From positions 161,404 to 225,403 of the forward strand of contig NZ_DLHN01000017.1 in assembly GCF_002483235.1 (NCBI RefSeq): 64,000 nucleotides of DNA. The letters are read 5' to 3'. Below, in pieces: positions 7,760 through 15,181 of this stretch. The notes under the pieces were generated by a model. It was given only the letters and a program-made list of their open reading frames with translations, searched no databases and was not told the DNA's origin. The translations under genes and the position numbers were made by a program. Within the stretch, counting starts at the first letter, position 1. Every line of letters starts with the position of its first letter. Source of the stretch: Pedobacter glucosidilyticus. GTDB lineage: Bacteria > Bacteroidota > Bacteroidia > Sphingobacteriales > Sphingobacteriaceae.

Positions 7760-8893
7760 CTAAGCTTTCAACTCTTTATTTAATGCTTCTAAAAATCTAT
7801 CAGCGTGTTCTTTGGTTAGATTTAACGCTGGTAATAATCTAATCACATTAGGTTTAGCTTCACCGGTGAAAATATGATGGTTAAATAACAAGTTTTTCTT
7901 CACTTGGTTAAGCTCCTCTGGTAAATCAATACCAATCATTAAACCTCTGCCTCTTACTTCATTGATATGATTAAGTTTCTTTAATTCTTCTATCAGATAA
8001 GTCCCTATTTTAGCTGCATTATCCATCAAATGGTCTTGCTCTATCACCTCTAAAACAGCTAAAGCTGCTGCACAAGCTAAATGGTTACCACCAAAAGTAG
8101 TACCTAACATACCATGCCAAGGTTTTAACGCCGGACTAATGCTAATACCGCCAATAGGAAAACCATTGCCCATGCCTTTTGCCATGGTATAAATATCAGC
8201 ATCTACACCAGCAAAATCTGAAGCATAAAATTTACCACTTCTACCATAACCACACTGTACAGAGTCTGCTATAAAATAAGCTCCGTATTGTGTACATAAT
8301 GAACGTATGCTTTGTAAAAATTCATCACTAGCAACCTGTATACCGCCAACACCTTGAATACCTTCTATCATAACTGCACAAATCTCATTCCCCTCTTTAT
8401 CAAATAAGGCTTTTAGTGCATCAACATCATTATGAGGCAAGAAAACAACATTTTCTGTTTGGTTTACCGGAGCTATAATTTTAGGATTATCTGTTGCTGA
8501 TACCGCTAAAGATGTTCTGCCATGGAAAGCTTTGGTAAAAGCCACAATCTTTTTTCTTCCATTGGCAAAAGATGCTAGTTTTAAAGCATTCTCATTAGCC
8601 TCGGCACCAGAGTTACATAAGAACAATTGATAATCTTCTCTTCCAGAAACCTTACCAAGCTTTTCTGCCAATTCTTCTTGCAAAGAAATTTTAATTGAGT
8701 TTGAGTAAAAACCCAATTTACTTAACTGCTGCGTTAAACGCTCTACATAATGCGGATGTGTATGACCTATAGAAATTACAGCATGTCCGCCATAAAGATC
8801 TAAATACTCTTGCCCTTTATCGTCCCAAACCAAGCTACCTTGGCCTTTTACGATTTCTATATTGTTAATTGGGTATACGTCGAATAGTTTCAT
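7760..8893 (-). CDS. argD: Acylornithine aminotransferase
   Basis: PLP-dependent class III aminotransferase that converts N-acylglutamate semialdehyde to N-acylornithine. The PLP lysine lies in the motif MAKGMGNGFPIGG (about residue 230), and GGHAVISIGHTHP near the N-terminus is typical. I chose the start at 8893 (MKLFDVYP) over 8917, because the longer version adds residues coded by the GC-rich palindrome at 8908-8926 and has no conserved match. Length (377) fits the family. The promiscuity between acetyl and succinyl substrates cannot be read from sequence. Confidence 0.93.
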   Translation of the reverse strand: MKLFDVYPINNIEIVKGQGSLVWDDKGQEYLDLYGGHAVISIGHTHPHYVERLTQQLSKLGFYSNSIKISLQEELAEKLGKVSGREDYQLFLCNSGAEANENALKLASFANGRKKIVAFTKAFHGRTSLAVSATDNPKIIAPVNQTENVVFLPHNDVDALKALFDKEGNEICAVMIEGIQGVGGIQVASDEFLQSIRSLCTQYGAYFIADSVQCGYGRSGKFYASDFAGVDADIYTMAKGMGNGFPIGGISISPALKPWHGMLGTTFGGNHLACAAALAVLEVIEQDHLMDNAAKIGTYLIEELKKLNHINEVRGRGLMIGIDLPEELNQVKKNLLFNHHIFTGEAKPNVIRLLPALNLTKEHADRFLEALNKELKA

Positions 8894-8907
8894 TTGCCTC
8901 ACCCCGG

Positions 8908-8926
8908 CCCTCTCCAAAGGAGAGGG
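8908..8926. repeat. GC-rich palindrome upstream of argD
   Basis: CCCTCTCC / GGAGAGGG around AAA, with GCCTCACCCCGG on the left. It pairs with the inverted copy at 8998-9016, whose right flank is GGGTGAGGC, so the argC-argD gap holds a two-copy inverted arrangement. Confidence 0.92.
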
Positions 8927-8997
8927 AGTGCTTAAAAATTGTAATACTTATTTTAATTAATTCTTAATATTCTTTGTCATGCTCTGCATCCAGTTTT

Positions 8998-9016
8998 CCC
9001 TCTCCTTTGGAGAGGG
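8998..9016. repeat. GC-rich palindrome downstream of argC
   Basis: CCCTCTCC / GGAGAGGG around TTT, followed by TTAGGGTGAGGC. It is the mirror partner of 8908-8926. Just left of it (8977-8993) is a GTCATGCTCTGCATCC sequence that resembles the repeat family at 56.5-58.1 kb. Confidence 0.92.
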
Positions 9017-9030
9017 TTAGGGTGAGGCTT

Positions 9031-10050
9031 CTAAAACCCAATCGCTTTCAACCTCAAGCCTTCCCTTTCATCTAGTCCGAACATTAAATTCATGTTTTGT
9101 ACGGCTTGGCCTGATGCGCCTTTTAGTAAGTTATCTATGATGGATAAAATCATCAGTTTATTGCCGTGTTTTTCTAAATGAATCAAGCATTTATTGGTAT
9201 TAACAACCTGCTTTAAGTCTATATTTTCCTTGCTGATATGTGTAAAAGGAGCATCTGCATAAAAATCTTGATATAATTTTTCTGCTTCTTCTAAACTTAA
9301 ATCACAATCCATATAGCTTGAGGCCATAATTCCACGAGCAAAACTACCGCGATAAGGAATAAAGTTTAACACTAAATCCTCTTGTTCTCCTGTCTTTGCT
9401 CCCTCTCCTTTGGAGAGGGTTGGGATGAGGCTTTTTAGGCTTTCGCCGATTTCATTTAGATGCTGATGCTCAAAAGCTTTATAAACCGAAAGGTTGTTAC
9501 TCCTCCAACTAAAATGAGAAGTTGTGGTTGGCTTCTGTCCGGCACCTGTTGAACCTGTAGTTGCCGTGATATGAACTTCAGATTTTAACAATCCTGCTTT
9601 AGCTAAAGGCAACAAAGCCAGTTGTAAACAGGTTGCAAAACAACCTGGATTAGCAATGTTTTGAGCTGTTTTTATAGCTTCCTTGTTAAGCTCGGGTAAA
9701 CCGTAAATGAATTTTCGATTTTCGATTTTCGATTTTTGATTGAGCCTAAAATCTTGAGAAAGATCTATGATTTTGATAGCATCTTTGAAAGGATTTGCTT
9801 CTAAAAACTTTCTAGCATCGCCATGGCCCACACATAAAAACAATACATCAATATCTTGAGATAATTGATCCGTAAAAGTTAAATCAGTATCGCCCAATAA
9901 ATCAGTATGCACATCTGATATTAAGTTACCAGCATTACTATTACTGTGTACAAACGCAATTTCAACTTTTTGGTGATGAACTAGAATTCTTAAAAGCTCT
10001 CCGCCTGTATAGCCAGCTCCGCCAATGATGCCTACTTTTATGTTACTCAT
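9031..10050 (-). CDS. argC: N-acetyl-gamma-glutamyl-phosphate reductase (N-acyl form)
   Basis: NADPH-dependent reduction of acyl-glutamyl phosphate to the semialdehyde. The nucleotide-binding motif GGAGYTGGELLR starts at residue 10; the catalytic cysteine is in NPGCFATCLQLALLPL (about 137-152), and the HFSWRSNNLSVYKAFEHQH stretch is typical. Two segments look inserted: KSKIENRKF near residue 110, coded by AAATCGAAA-type repeats, and TLSKGEGAKTGEQE near residue 215, coded by a GC-rich palindrome (9401-9419). Both keep the frame, so the enzyme may still be active with surface loops added. It overlaps argG by eight bases. Confidence 0.92.
   Translation of the reverse strand: MSNIKVGIIGGAGYTGGELLRILVHHQKVEIAFVHSNSNAGNLISDVHTDLLGDTDLTFTDQLSQDIDVLFLCVGHGDARKFLEANPFKDAIKIIDLSQDFRLNQKSKIENRKFIYGLPELNKEAIKTAQNIANPGCFATCLQLALLPLAKAGLLKSEVHITATTGSTGAGQKPTTTSHFSWRSNNLSVYKAFEHQHLNEIGESLKSLIPTLSKGEGAKTGEQEDLVLNFIPYRGSFARGIMASSYMDCDLSLEEAEKLYQDFYADAPFTHISKENIDLKQVVNTNKCLIHLEKHGNKLMILSIIDNLLKGASGQAVQNMNLMFGLDEREGLRLKAIGF
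9401..9419. repeat. GC-rich palindrome inside argC
   Basis: CCCTCTCC / GGAGAGGG around TTT in mid-gene. With its flank TTGGGATGAGGC it is translated in frame as SLIPTLSKGEGA. Same family as the intergenic copies. Confidence 0.92.
9714..9740. repeat. Tandem TTTTCGA repeat inside argC
   Basis: Three close copies of ATTTTCG followed by a variant copy, coding for KSKIENRKF in ArgC. Similar AAATCG runs occur at 37329-37380 and around 2800 and 58290, all in non-coding DNA, so this also looks like a repeat that entered a coding region. Confidence 0.6.
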
Positions 10051-11245
10051 CTTTAATCCCCTCGTTTACTTTATGCCATATACTTACCTGGTTACCAAAT
10101 ATTTTGGAGAATCCTTTAACATCATCTCCTGTATAACCCTCGTTCATCTCGCCATAGCTACCAAATTTGCTACTCATCAAGTCATTCTCAGACTCGATAC
10201 CTATAATCTGAAATCTGTAAGGTAACAGCTGTACAAATACTTTTCCGTTAACTGTTTTCTGTGTATTTTCTAAGAAAGCCTCGATATCTCTCATCACAGG
10301 GTCATGAAACTGACCTTCATGCATCCAGTTTCCGTAGAACATGGCCAATTGGTCTTTCCAGCTTAGCTGCCACTTGGTTAAAGTATGTTTTTCTAAAGCA
10401 TGGTGAGCCTTAATAATCACCATTGGTGCTGCAGCCTCAAAACCAACTCTTCCTTTTATCCCAATAATGGTATCACCTACGTGGATATCTCTACCTACAC
10501 CAAAAGGAGCAGCTATTTGTTGTAAAACTTGAACTGCTTCTGTTGGATGGTTATATTTTTTACCATTTATAGCTATTAACTGCCCTTTTACAAATTCAAG
10601 TTCCACATTTTCTGCCTCTGTTTTGGTTACTTGAGTTGGCCATGCCTCCTCTGGTAGCATACCGTTAGAAGTTAAGGTTTCTTTACCTCCCACAGATGTA
10701 CCCCAAATCCCTTTGTTGATAGAGTATTTAGCTTTTTCGGCATTTATTTCTACACCATGTTGATGTAGATATTCAATCTCTGCTTCACGGCTTAATTTCA
10801 AATCTCTAATAGGCGTAATGATACCCACTTTAGGAACCAAGATATTGAAAATCATATCAAAGCGCACTTGGTCATTACCTGCACCAGTACTACCATGAGC
10901 TACAAAATCTGCATCAATTTCTTTTGCATAGTTTGCAATAGCAGTAGCTTGTGTAACACGCTCTGCACTTACAGAAAGTGGGTAAGTATTATTTTTTAAT
11001 ACATTACCAAACACTAAATATTTTAAACAAGAATCATAATAGCCTTTTACCGCATCAACAGCATGATGAGAAGCCACACCTAAACTGTAGGCTCTTTCTT
11101 CTATCTGTTTTAATTCTTCTTCAGAAAAACCTCCGGTATTTACAATTACCGAGTGTACTTCTAAATCCAAATCTTTAGAAAGATATATGCAACAAAATGA
11201 GGTATCTAATCCTCCGCTAAAGGCTAAAACTACTTTTTTCTTCAT
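10043..11245 (-). CDS. argG: Argininosuccinate synthase
   Basis: ATP-dependent joining of citrulline and aspartate to argininosuccinate. The 400-residue protein has the pyrophosphatase-type loop AFSGGLDTSFCC (residues 8-19) and the GSTGAGNDQVRF motif near 118-129, both diagnostic for ArgG. It is the first classical arginine gene of the operon; its stop overlaps the argC start by eight bases, so the two are translationally coupled. Upstream, a 117-bp gap with two dispersed repeat motifs separates it from the GNAT gene. Confidence 0.95.
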   Translation of the reverse strand: MKKKVVLAFSGGLDTSFCCIYLSKDLDLEVHSVIVNTGGFSEEELKQIEERAYSLGVASHHAVDAVKGYYDSCLKYLVFGNVLKNNTYPLSVSAERVTQATAIANYAKEIDADFVAHGSTGAGNDQVRFDMIFNILVPKVGIITPIRDLKLSREAEIEYLHQHGVEINAEKAKYSINKGIWGTSVGGKETLTSNGMLPEEAWPTQVTKTEAENVELEFVKGQLIAINGKKYNHPTEAVQVLQQIAAPFGVGRDIHVGDTIIGIKGRVGFEAAAPMVIIKAHHALEKHTLTKWQLSWKDQLAMFYGNWMHEGQFHDPVMRDIEAFLENTQKTVNGKVFVQLLPYRFQIIGIESENDLMSSKFGSYGEMNEGYTGDDVKGFSKIFGNQVSIWHKVNEGIKDE

Positions 11246-11256
11246 TTCTTTTTTAG

Positions 11257-11346
11257 TATTGAGTATTGAGTATGGAGATTTGCGATCTCATATTTCGATA
11301 CTTGTTTAGTATTGGGTATTGATATATAAGATTTGCGATCTCATAT
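11257..11346. repeat. Dispersed ATTGAGTA / GATTTGCGATCTCATAT repeats
   Basis: The argG-GNAT gap holds two copies of GATTTGCGATCTCATAT (starting at 11277 and 11330, 53 bases apart) with ATTGAGTATTGAG and ATTGGGTATTGA runs. Similar pieces are at 1359, 19555 and 49346. Confidence 0.75.
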
Positions 11347-11362
11347 ATCAATACGATTTATT

Positions 11363-12019
11363 TTAAAACAATCCGGCTACAACCATTTTTAAAGAACGAC
11401 GCAATTTTGCTTCTATTCTTTCTAATAAAGTAGCTTTGTGTGTTATCTTTTTTAATCTTTCAGCTTCTTCGGCTTTTTTCTCTTCTGGGTCGTAAAGCAT
11501 GGCTGTACACATACAGTTTTGCCTGTTTTTACTCATCAAGATATCGTAGTTTACGCAGCTTTGGCAGCCTTTCCAGAAATTCTCATCTTGGGTTAGTTGC
11601 GAGTAAGTTACGGGCTCATAACCTAAATCAGAATTGATTTTCATCACGGCTAAACCTGTTGTTAAACCAAATATCTTAGCGTCTGGATATTTTTCTCTGG
11701 ATAAATCAAATATCTTAAACTTAATAGCTTTAGCCAAACCAGCCTTACGGTAGATAGGGTTAACTATTAAACCAGAGTTAGCCACAAACTCGCCATGGCT
11801 CCAGGTTTCTATATAACAAAAGCCTGCCCATGTACCGTCTTTGTGCAAAGCAATAACAGCTTTACCTTCTAACATTTTATTGGCAACATATTCTGGAGAA
11901 CGCTTTGCTATACCTGTTCCACGTACTTTTGCAGAGGTTTCCATCTCTGTGCAAATAGTTTCTGCATAACCTACATGTTGCAAACCAGCAACCAGTATGT
12001 TAAAATCGTTAATATGCAT
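11363..12019 (-). CDS. GNAT-family N-acetyltransferase, candidate first enzyme of arginine synthesis
   Basis: A 218-residue GNAT-like protein at the head of the arginine operon. The acetyl-CoA region is around NSGLIVNPIYRKAGLAKAIK (about 82-101). A Cys-rich segment, CQSC followed 14 residues later by CMC (near 152-172), could bind metal and is unusual for GNAT enzymes. Neither a classical ArgA (kinase-GNAT fusion) nor ArgJ is encoded in this window, so this gene is the natural candidate for N-acyl-glutamate synthesis. That function is inference from position; the GNAT fold call itself is moderately firm. It is preceded by the Arg-rich leader ORF and a hairpin. Confidence 0.75.
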   Translation of the reverse strand: MHINDFNILVAGLQHVGYAETICTEMETSAKVRGTGIAKRSPEYVANKMLEGKAVIALHKDGTWAGFCYIETWSHGEFVANSGLIVNPIYRKAGLAKAIKFKIFDLSREKYPDAKIFGLTTGLAVMKINSDLGYEPVTYSQLTQDENFWKGCQSCVNYDILMSKNRQNCMCTAMLYDPEEKKAEEAERLKKITHKATLLERIEAKLRRSLKMVVAGLF

Positions 12020-12053
12020 TTTTTGAAAAAGATAAATCCTTCATGAGGGATTT
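12020..12053 (-). terminator. Possible attenuator hairpin just before the GNAT start
   Basis: On the minus strand AAATCC and GGATTT (arms 12034-12039 and 12048-12053) can pair, followed by AUCUUUUUC right before the start codon. The seven bases AATCCCT of the 5' arm can instead pair with AGGGATT at the end of the leader ORF (around 12136-12142). This gives two competing structures, as expected for attenuation. The stem is short, so confidence is limited. Confidence 0.4.
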
Positions 12054-12079
12054 TAATCAGAATAAACAAAAATTTAATT

Positions 12080-12097
12080 AGAAACCTGTTTACTTAC
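12080..12097 (-). other. Small hairpin in the arginine leader
   Basis: CTGTTT / AAACAG arms around a six-base loop, preceded by a U-rich stretch on the minus strand, between the leader ORF and the GNAT gene. Its neighbouring AGGTTT can alternatively pair with AAACCT just after the leader stop. Confidence 0.35.
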
Positions 12098-12132
12098 AAA
12101 CAGAAAAAGAGGCTAGAACTATCAGCAGAGGT

Positions 12133-12270
12133 TTAATCCCTGGTGACAAACAGAGGTCTTCGTCGTAGTAAACGAATAGATGTATGTAAATTAGAAAGCA
12201 ACATGTAGAAATTAAACACCTTTTTAACGGCTGTTAATTTCTTGAAGGTATGTAAGTTTTGTTGTTTCAT
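12133..12270 (-). CDS. Arginine-rich leader peptide of the arg operon
   Basis: An ORF of 45 codons from ATG at 12270 (or 23 codons from the in-frame ATG at 12204) to TAA at 12133. The peptide starts MKQQNLHTFKKLTAVKK and contains TSIRLLRRRPLFVTRD at the end: five Arg in the last 13 residues, with three consecutive (CGA CGA AGA) and mostly AGA/AGG/CGA codons. It lies 113 bp upstream of the first gene of the arginine operon, followed by hairpins and a U-rich run. This is the layout of a leader peptide whose stalled ribosome reports arginyl-tRNA supply. No longer homology is recognised. Regulatory role is inferred. Confidence 0.7.
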   Translation of the reverse strand: MKQQNLHTFKKLTAVKKVFNFYMLLSNLHTSIRLLRRRPLFVTRD

Positions 12271-12368
12271 TTGTTTTATGCATCAGCCACTTAGGACTAA
12301 TATTTGACGCAAAAGAGCGTATTATTTTTATTAATTACAATAAAAAAATGCAATTAATATGATTATAA

Positions 12369-12405
12369 CACAGAGGTGTTTTTAAGATTACATAACACCT
12401 CTGTG
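12369..12405 (-). terminator. Terminator after the desaturase gene
   Basis: Perfect 12-bp arms CACAGAGGTGTT / AACACCTCTGTG with a 13-base loop, 10 bases past the desaturase stop on the minus strand. It separates the desaturase transcript from the arginine leader. Confidence 0.8.
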
Positions 12406-12414
12406 CGAAAGCTA

Positions 12415-13143
12415 TTAAACCTTTCTTAATTTGATAATTTTTACCCAGTGTAAAACCTTTAAAATAGGGTAAACTGGATCAAACTCGAACCATTTTTTTG
12501 CAAAGTTTGGACTGTTTGGAAACTTATGGTGATTGTTCTGAAAAAGTTCTCCTAACATGAAGAAATCAAAAGGAGTTGAGTTTTTAGATTTATCATCATT
12601 ATCAAAATTAGCATAACCGTATTTGTGGCCACACCAGTTTACGATAGCACCATGTAATGGCCCCATAATAAAATGAATAGGAAGTAATAAAAACATCCAC
12701 CAAGAGGTTGCAAAAAATACATAAAATGCAATGTATCCTAAGCCAAATAAAATTCTAGTAATAAAAGAAGAAGCTACTTTATCTATAAACTTCCACTCTG
12801 GATAGTTCCCTTTAAACTCTTTATCTGCTTGTAAAGTTCCTTCCGCAAAGCCATTATACATACCTCTGGTGTTCCACATCATTTGAAAAACATCTTCAAA
12901 AAAATGTGGCGAGTGTGGGTCTTTTTCTGTGTCTGAAAAAGCATGGTGCATACGGTGCATGATAGCATAAGCCTTGGGCACTAAATAAGATGCTCCCTGA
13001 CTAAACCAAGTAAAAATGTAAAAGGCTTTCTCCCAGAACTTGTTTAAGGTAAACATTTTATGAGAAGCATAACGGTGTAGGTAGAAGGTTTGGGCAAAAA
13101 GGGACAGAAACCAATGTGCCAAAAAGAAAATAAGAATGTACAT
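12415..13143 (-). CDS. Acyl-CoA/fatty acid desaturase, membrane di-iron type
   Basis: Membrane fatty acid desaturase of 242 residues, in the stearoyl-CoA (delta-9-like) family. The three histidine boxes are visible: HRYASH (23-28), HRMHH (63-67) and NNHHKF (about 204-209); together they bind the di-iron centre. Hydrophobic segments near residues 1-18 and in the 130-165 region fit the usual hairpin topology. It is shorter than eukaryotic relatives, as bacterial members often are. It would introduce a double bond into membrane fatty acids, with position not predictable. It is monocistronic, ending in a strong hairpin. Confidence 0.85.
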   Translation of the reverse strand: MYILIFFLAHWFLSLFAQTFYLHRYASHKMFTLNKFWEKAFYIFTWFSQGASYLVPKAYAIMHRMHHAFSDTEKDPHSPHFFEDVFQMMWNTRGMYNGFAEGTLQADKEFKGNYPEWKFIDKVASSFITRILFGLGYIAFYVFFATSWWMFLLLPIHFIMGPLHGAIVNWCGHKYGYANFDNDDKSKNSTPFDFFMLGELFQNNHHKFPNSPNFAKKWFEFDPVYPILKVLHWVKIIKLRKV

Positions 13144-13227
13144 GTGTGATTTTAAAAATTCAGATAATATAATCTGGTTGCTAAATTAAGGTATTTGTTT
13201 ATAATCTACTAAAAACATAGAATAAAT

Positions 13228-14268
13228 TTAACGATAAGTAATAGAATTAACGTAACTTTCATGCTCTTTGTTATAGATGACACTATATATTTCTGCTTTT
13301 TCTTTACTTCCAAGTTTGAAATAGGTAATAGCAAGGTTTTTTAAAACATCAAATTGAAAACGTTCGTTTTGCTGGTTGATAAGCCTTTCTGCCTTTTGTA
13401 AATCTGCTAAAGCTAGATGATGATCTTTTATTTTATTTTTAACTTTTGCCAACATCAGTAAAGAACGTATGATACCTTCTTGTTGTTGAATTTTGTTTGC
13501 TAAAATATTGGCCTGTACAAAAAACCATTTGGCTTCTGTAAACTTATTCTGGAATAAATATATCCGCCCCAATTGCATATAACAATCTATTTCTGCTTGT
13601 TTGCTATTAAGCTTATAGGCTATAAGTAAAGTTTTGGTTAAAATTTGTTGTTCTGCTTGTTTAAAATACCCTGCCTTTAGCCATAGCTGGTTTTGTTGTA
13701 GTAAAGCATTTATATAACTTTTATCGTTTTGGCTAATACGAAAACCCGCTAAAGCAATGGTATTATAATCTGCTGCGGCTTTGTCTTCACCAAAAATTAC
13801 CGCTAGTTGATATAGAAAACTAGCTATTTGTGCAACTTTAGCGTGGTTAAGTTGCATTTGATACAGGATTAGAGCTTTATTAAAATGATGGTAAGCTATA
13901 TTTAAATCGCCTGCTAGGGTTTCTGTTACAGCCATCATCATGTATAAACCTGCCTGTCTTTCTTTCAAATTTGCCTCTGAATAAAAAATCAGTTGCTGCG
14001 GTAAGGAATTAAAATAAAGTTGATGCTGATGATAAGTTATTGCACTTATCCCAATATTTAAACTTAAAACATCGCTTATTTTTTTGATAAGCTCTTGAGG
14101 GTTTAATAAAGCTAATTCATCTGCTATGAGACTGTTATTAGAAGATTTAATAAATATGGTATCAACAAATTTTTGTTGAGGAGTAGGGTAAGAATTAAGC
14201 TTTTTGTTTGCAAAACTATCTTCTAACACAAAAATAAAAAACGTTGATAATAATAACAGACGTAGCAT
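13228..14268 (-). CDS. Hypothetical secreted TPR-repeat protein
   Basis: A 346-residue protein with an N-terminal signal peptide (hydrophobic stretch LRLLLLSTFFIFVLEDSFA). The rest is alpha-helical with tetratricopeptide-like repeats, for example AYHHFNKALILYQ near 125-137 and QAEIDCYMQLGRIYLFQNKF near 225-244. Such proteins usually act as protein-protein scaffolds in the periplasm; some are fused to sensor kinases but no such domain is present here. Function is unknown and its neighbours give no clear hint. Confidence 0.65.
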   Translation of the reverse strand: MLRLLLLSTFFIFVLEDSFANKKLNSYPTPQQKFVDTIFIKSSNNSLIADELALLNPQELIKKISDVLSLNIGISAITYHQHQLYFNSLPQQLIFYSEANLKERQAGLYMMMAVTETLAGDLNIAYHHFNKALILYQMQLNHAKVAQIASFLYQLAVIFGEDKAAADYNTIALAGFRISQNDKSYINALLQQNQLWLKAGYFKQAEQQILTKTLLIAYKLNSKQAEIDCYMQLGRIYLFQNKFTEAKWFFVQANILANKIQQQEGIIRSLLMLAKVKNKIKDHHLALADLQKAERLINQQNERFQFDVLKNLAITYFKLGSKEKAEIYSVIYNKEHESYVNSITYR

Positions 14269-14302
14269 TTACATGTTTAAGAAGTAAAAGAAAGAAAAAA
14301 AA

Positions 14303-15169
14303 TTAAATAATCCTTCTTAATCTTTTTGCACTTATTTTTATACTCTCATAAGGGTCAATATCAAAATTTTCTTGCTCTACGATAGGATATTTAAGTCCGG
14401 CAGTTTTAGCTTCTTTTATAAAAGACTCAAAATTTATGGTTCCGCTGCCTATTTCAGTATTCTTTGCAGGATTAACTTCATCCATATCTTTAACATGCCA
14501 TAAAGTAAAACGTCCTTTATAATCTTTAAATAATTTTACAACATCCTGTTTAGCTCTAACAGCCCAGTATAAATCTAATTCGAACTCTATTTTAGGACTT
14601 GTATGTTCTAATAAAATTTCATAGGCCGTTTTATTTCCAAGTTGTTTAAACTCAAAATCGTGATTATGGTAGGCTAATGTTAATTCTTCATTTTCTAGTT
14701 TGAGTGCGGCTTTATTAAGCTTATCGGCAAAAGCTTTTACGCTTTCTACGGTATTAAATATTTGAGGATTAATAAAAGGAACTATAATATAAGTTTGCTT
14801 CAATATTTTTGCCGCCTCTATGTAAGAAGCTAAAATATTATCATCACCTGTTTTTTCCCAATCGCTAAATTCGTAATGGGCACTTGGGCAAGTAAGGTTA
14901 TACTTATCTAACAGTTGTTTAAACTGTGTTGGTTTTAAACCCCAGAAACCATCTTTTACCGAGTAACCATAAGCTTCTACCCAAGAATAACCTGCTTTTG
15001 ATACCTCGGCAATTACATTTTCTACACCTTTAGAAAATTCGTTTCTTAACGAATATAGTTGTATCCCTATTCTTTTTTTATCATCTACCAAACATCCAAG
15101 GTTTGGTAAAACCAAAACCGATGCGGCAGCTAAGCCTACCTGCCTTAAAAATACTCTTCTGTTATCCAT
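14303..15169 (-). CDS. Exported sugar phosphate isomerase/epimerase (TIM barrel)
   Basis: AP-endonuclease-2/xylose-isomerase-like TIM barrel of 288 residues. The start MDNRRVFLRQVGLAAASVLVL is Tat-like with a possible lipobox at LGC (24-26), so it is probably exported. Metal and substrate residues typical of the family appear in YHNHDFEF (about 163-170), ELDLYW (about 190) and WHVKDMD (about 217-223). It is the last gene of the cluster that includes the GMC dehydrogenase and DUF1080 protein, and likely reworks an oxidised sugar. Exact substrate unknown. Confidence 0.82.
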   Translation of the reverse strand: MDNRRVFLRQVGLAAASVLVLPNLGCLVDDKKRIGIQLYSLRNEFSKGVENVIAEVSKAGYSWVEAYGYSVKDGFWGLKPTQFKQLLDKYNLTCPSAHYEFSDWEKTGDDNILASYIEAAKILKQTYIIVPFINPQIFNTVESVKAFADKLNKAALKLENEELTLAYHNHDFEFKQLGNKTAYEILLEHTSPKIEFELDLYWAVRAKQDVVKLFKDYKGRFTLWHVKDMDEVNPAKNTEIGSGTINFESFIKEAKTAGLKYPIVEQENFDIDPYESIKISAKRLRRII

Positions 15170-15181
15170 TTTAAATAAAAA

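Noticed and set aside
8894..8917. Upstream start for argD adding eight residues
   Set aside because: The extra codons come from the palindrome flank and have no match in the family; the MKLFDVYP start is the usual one.
12271..12368. ArgR box before the arginine leader
   Set aside because: AT-rich stretches exist but none matches the paired TGAAT / ATTCA pattern; nor is there a clear TAnnTTTG element.
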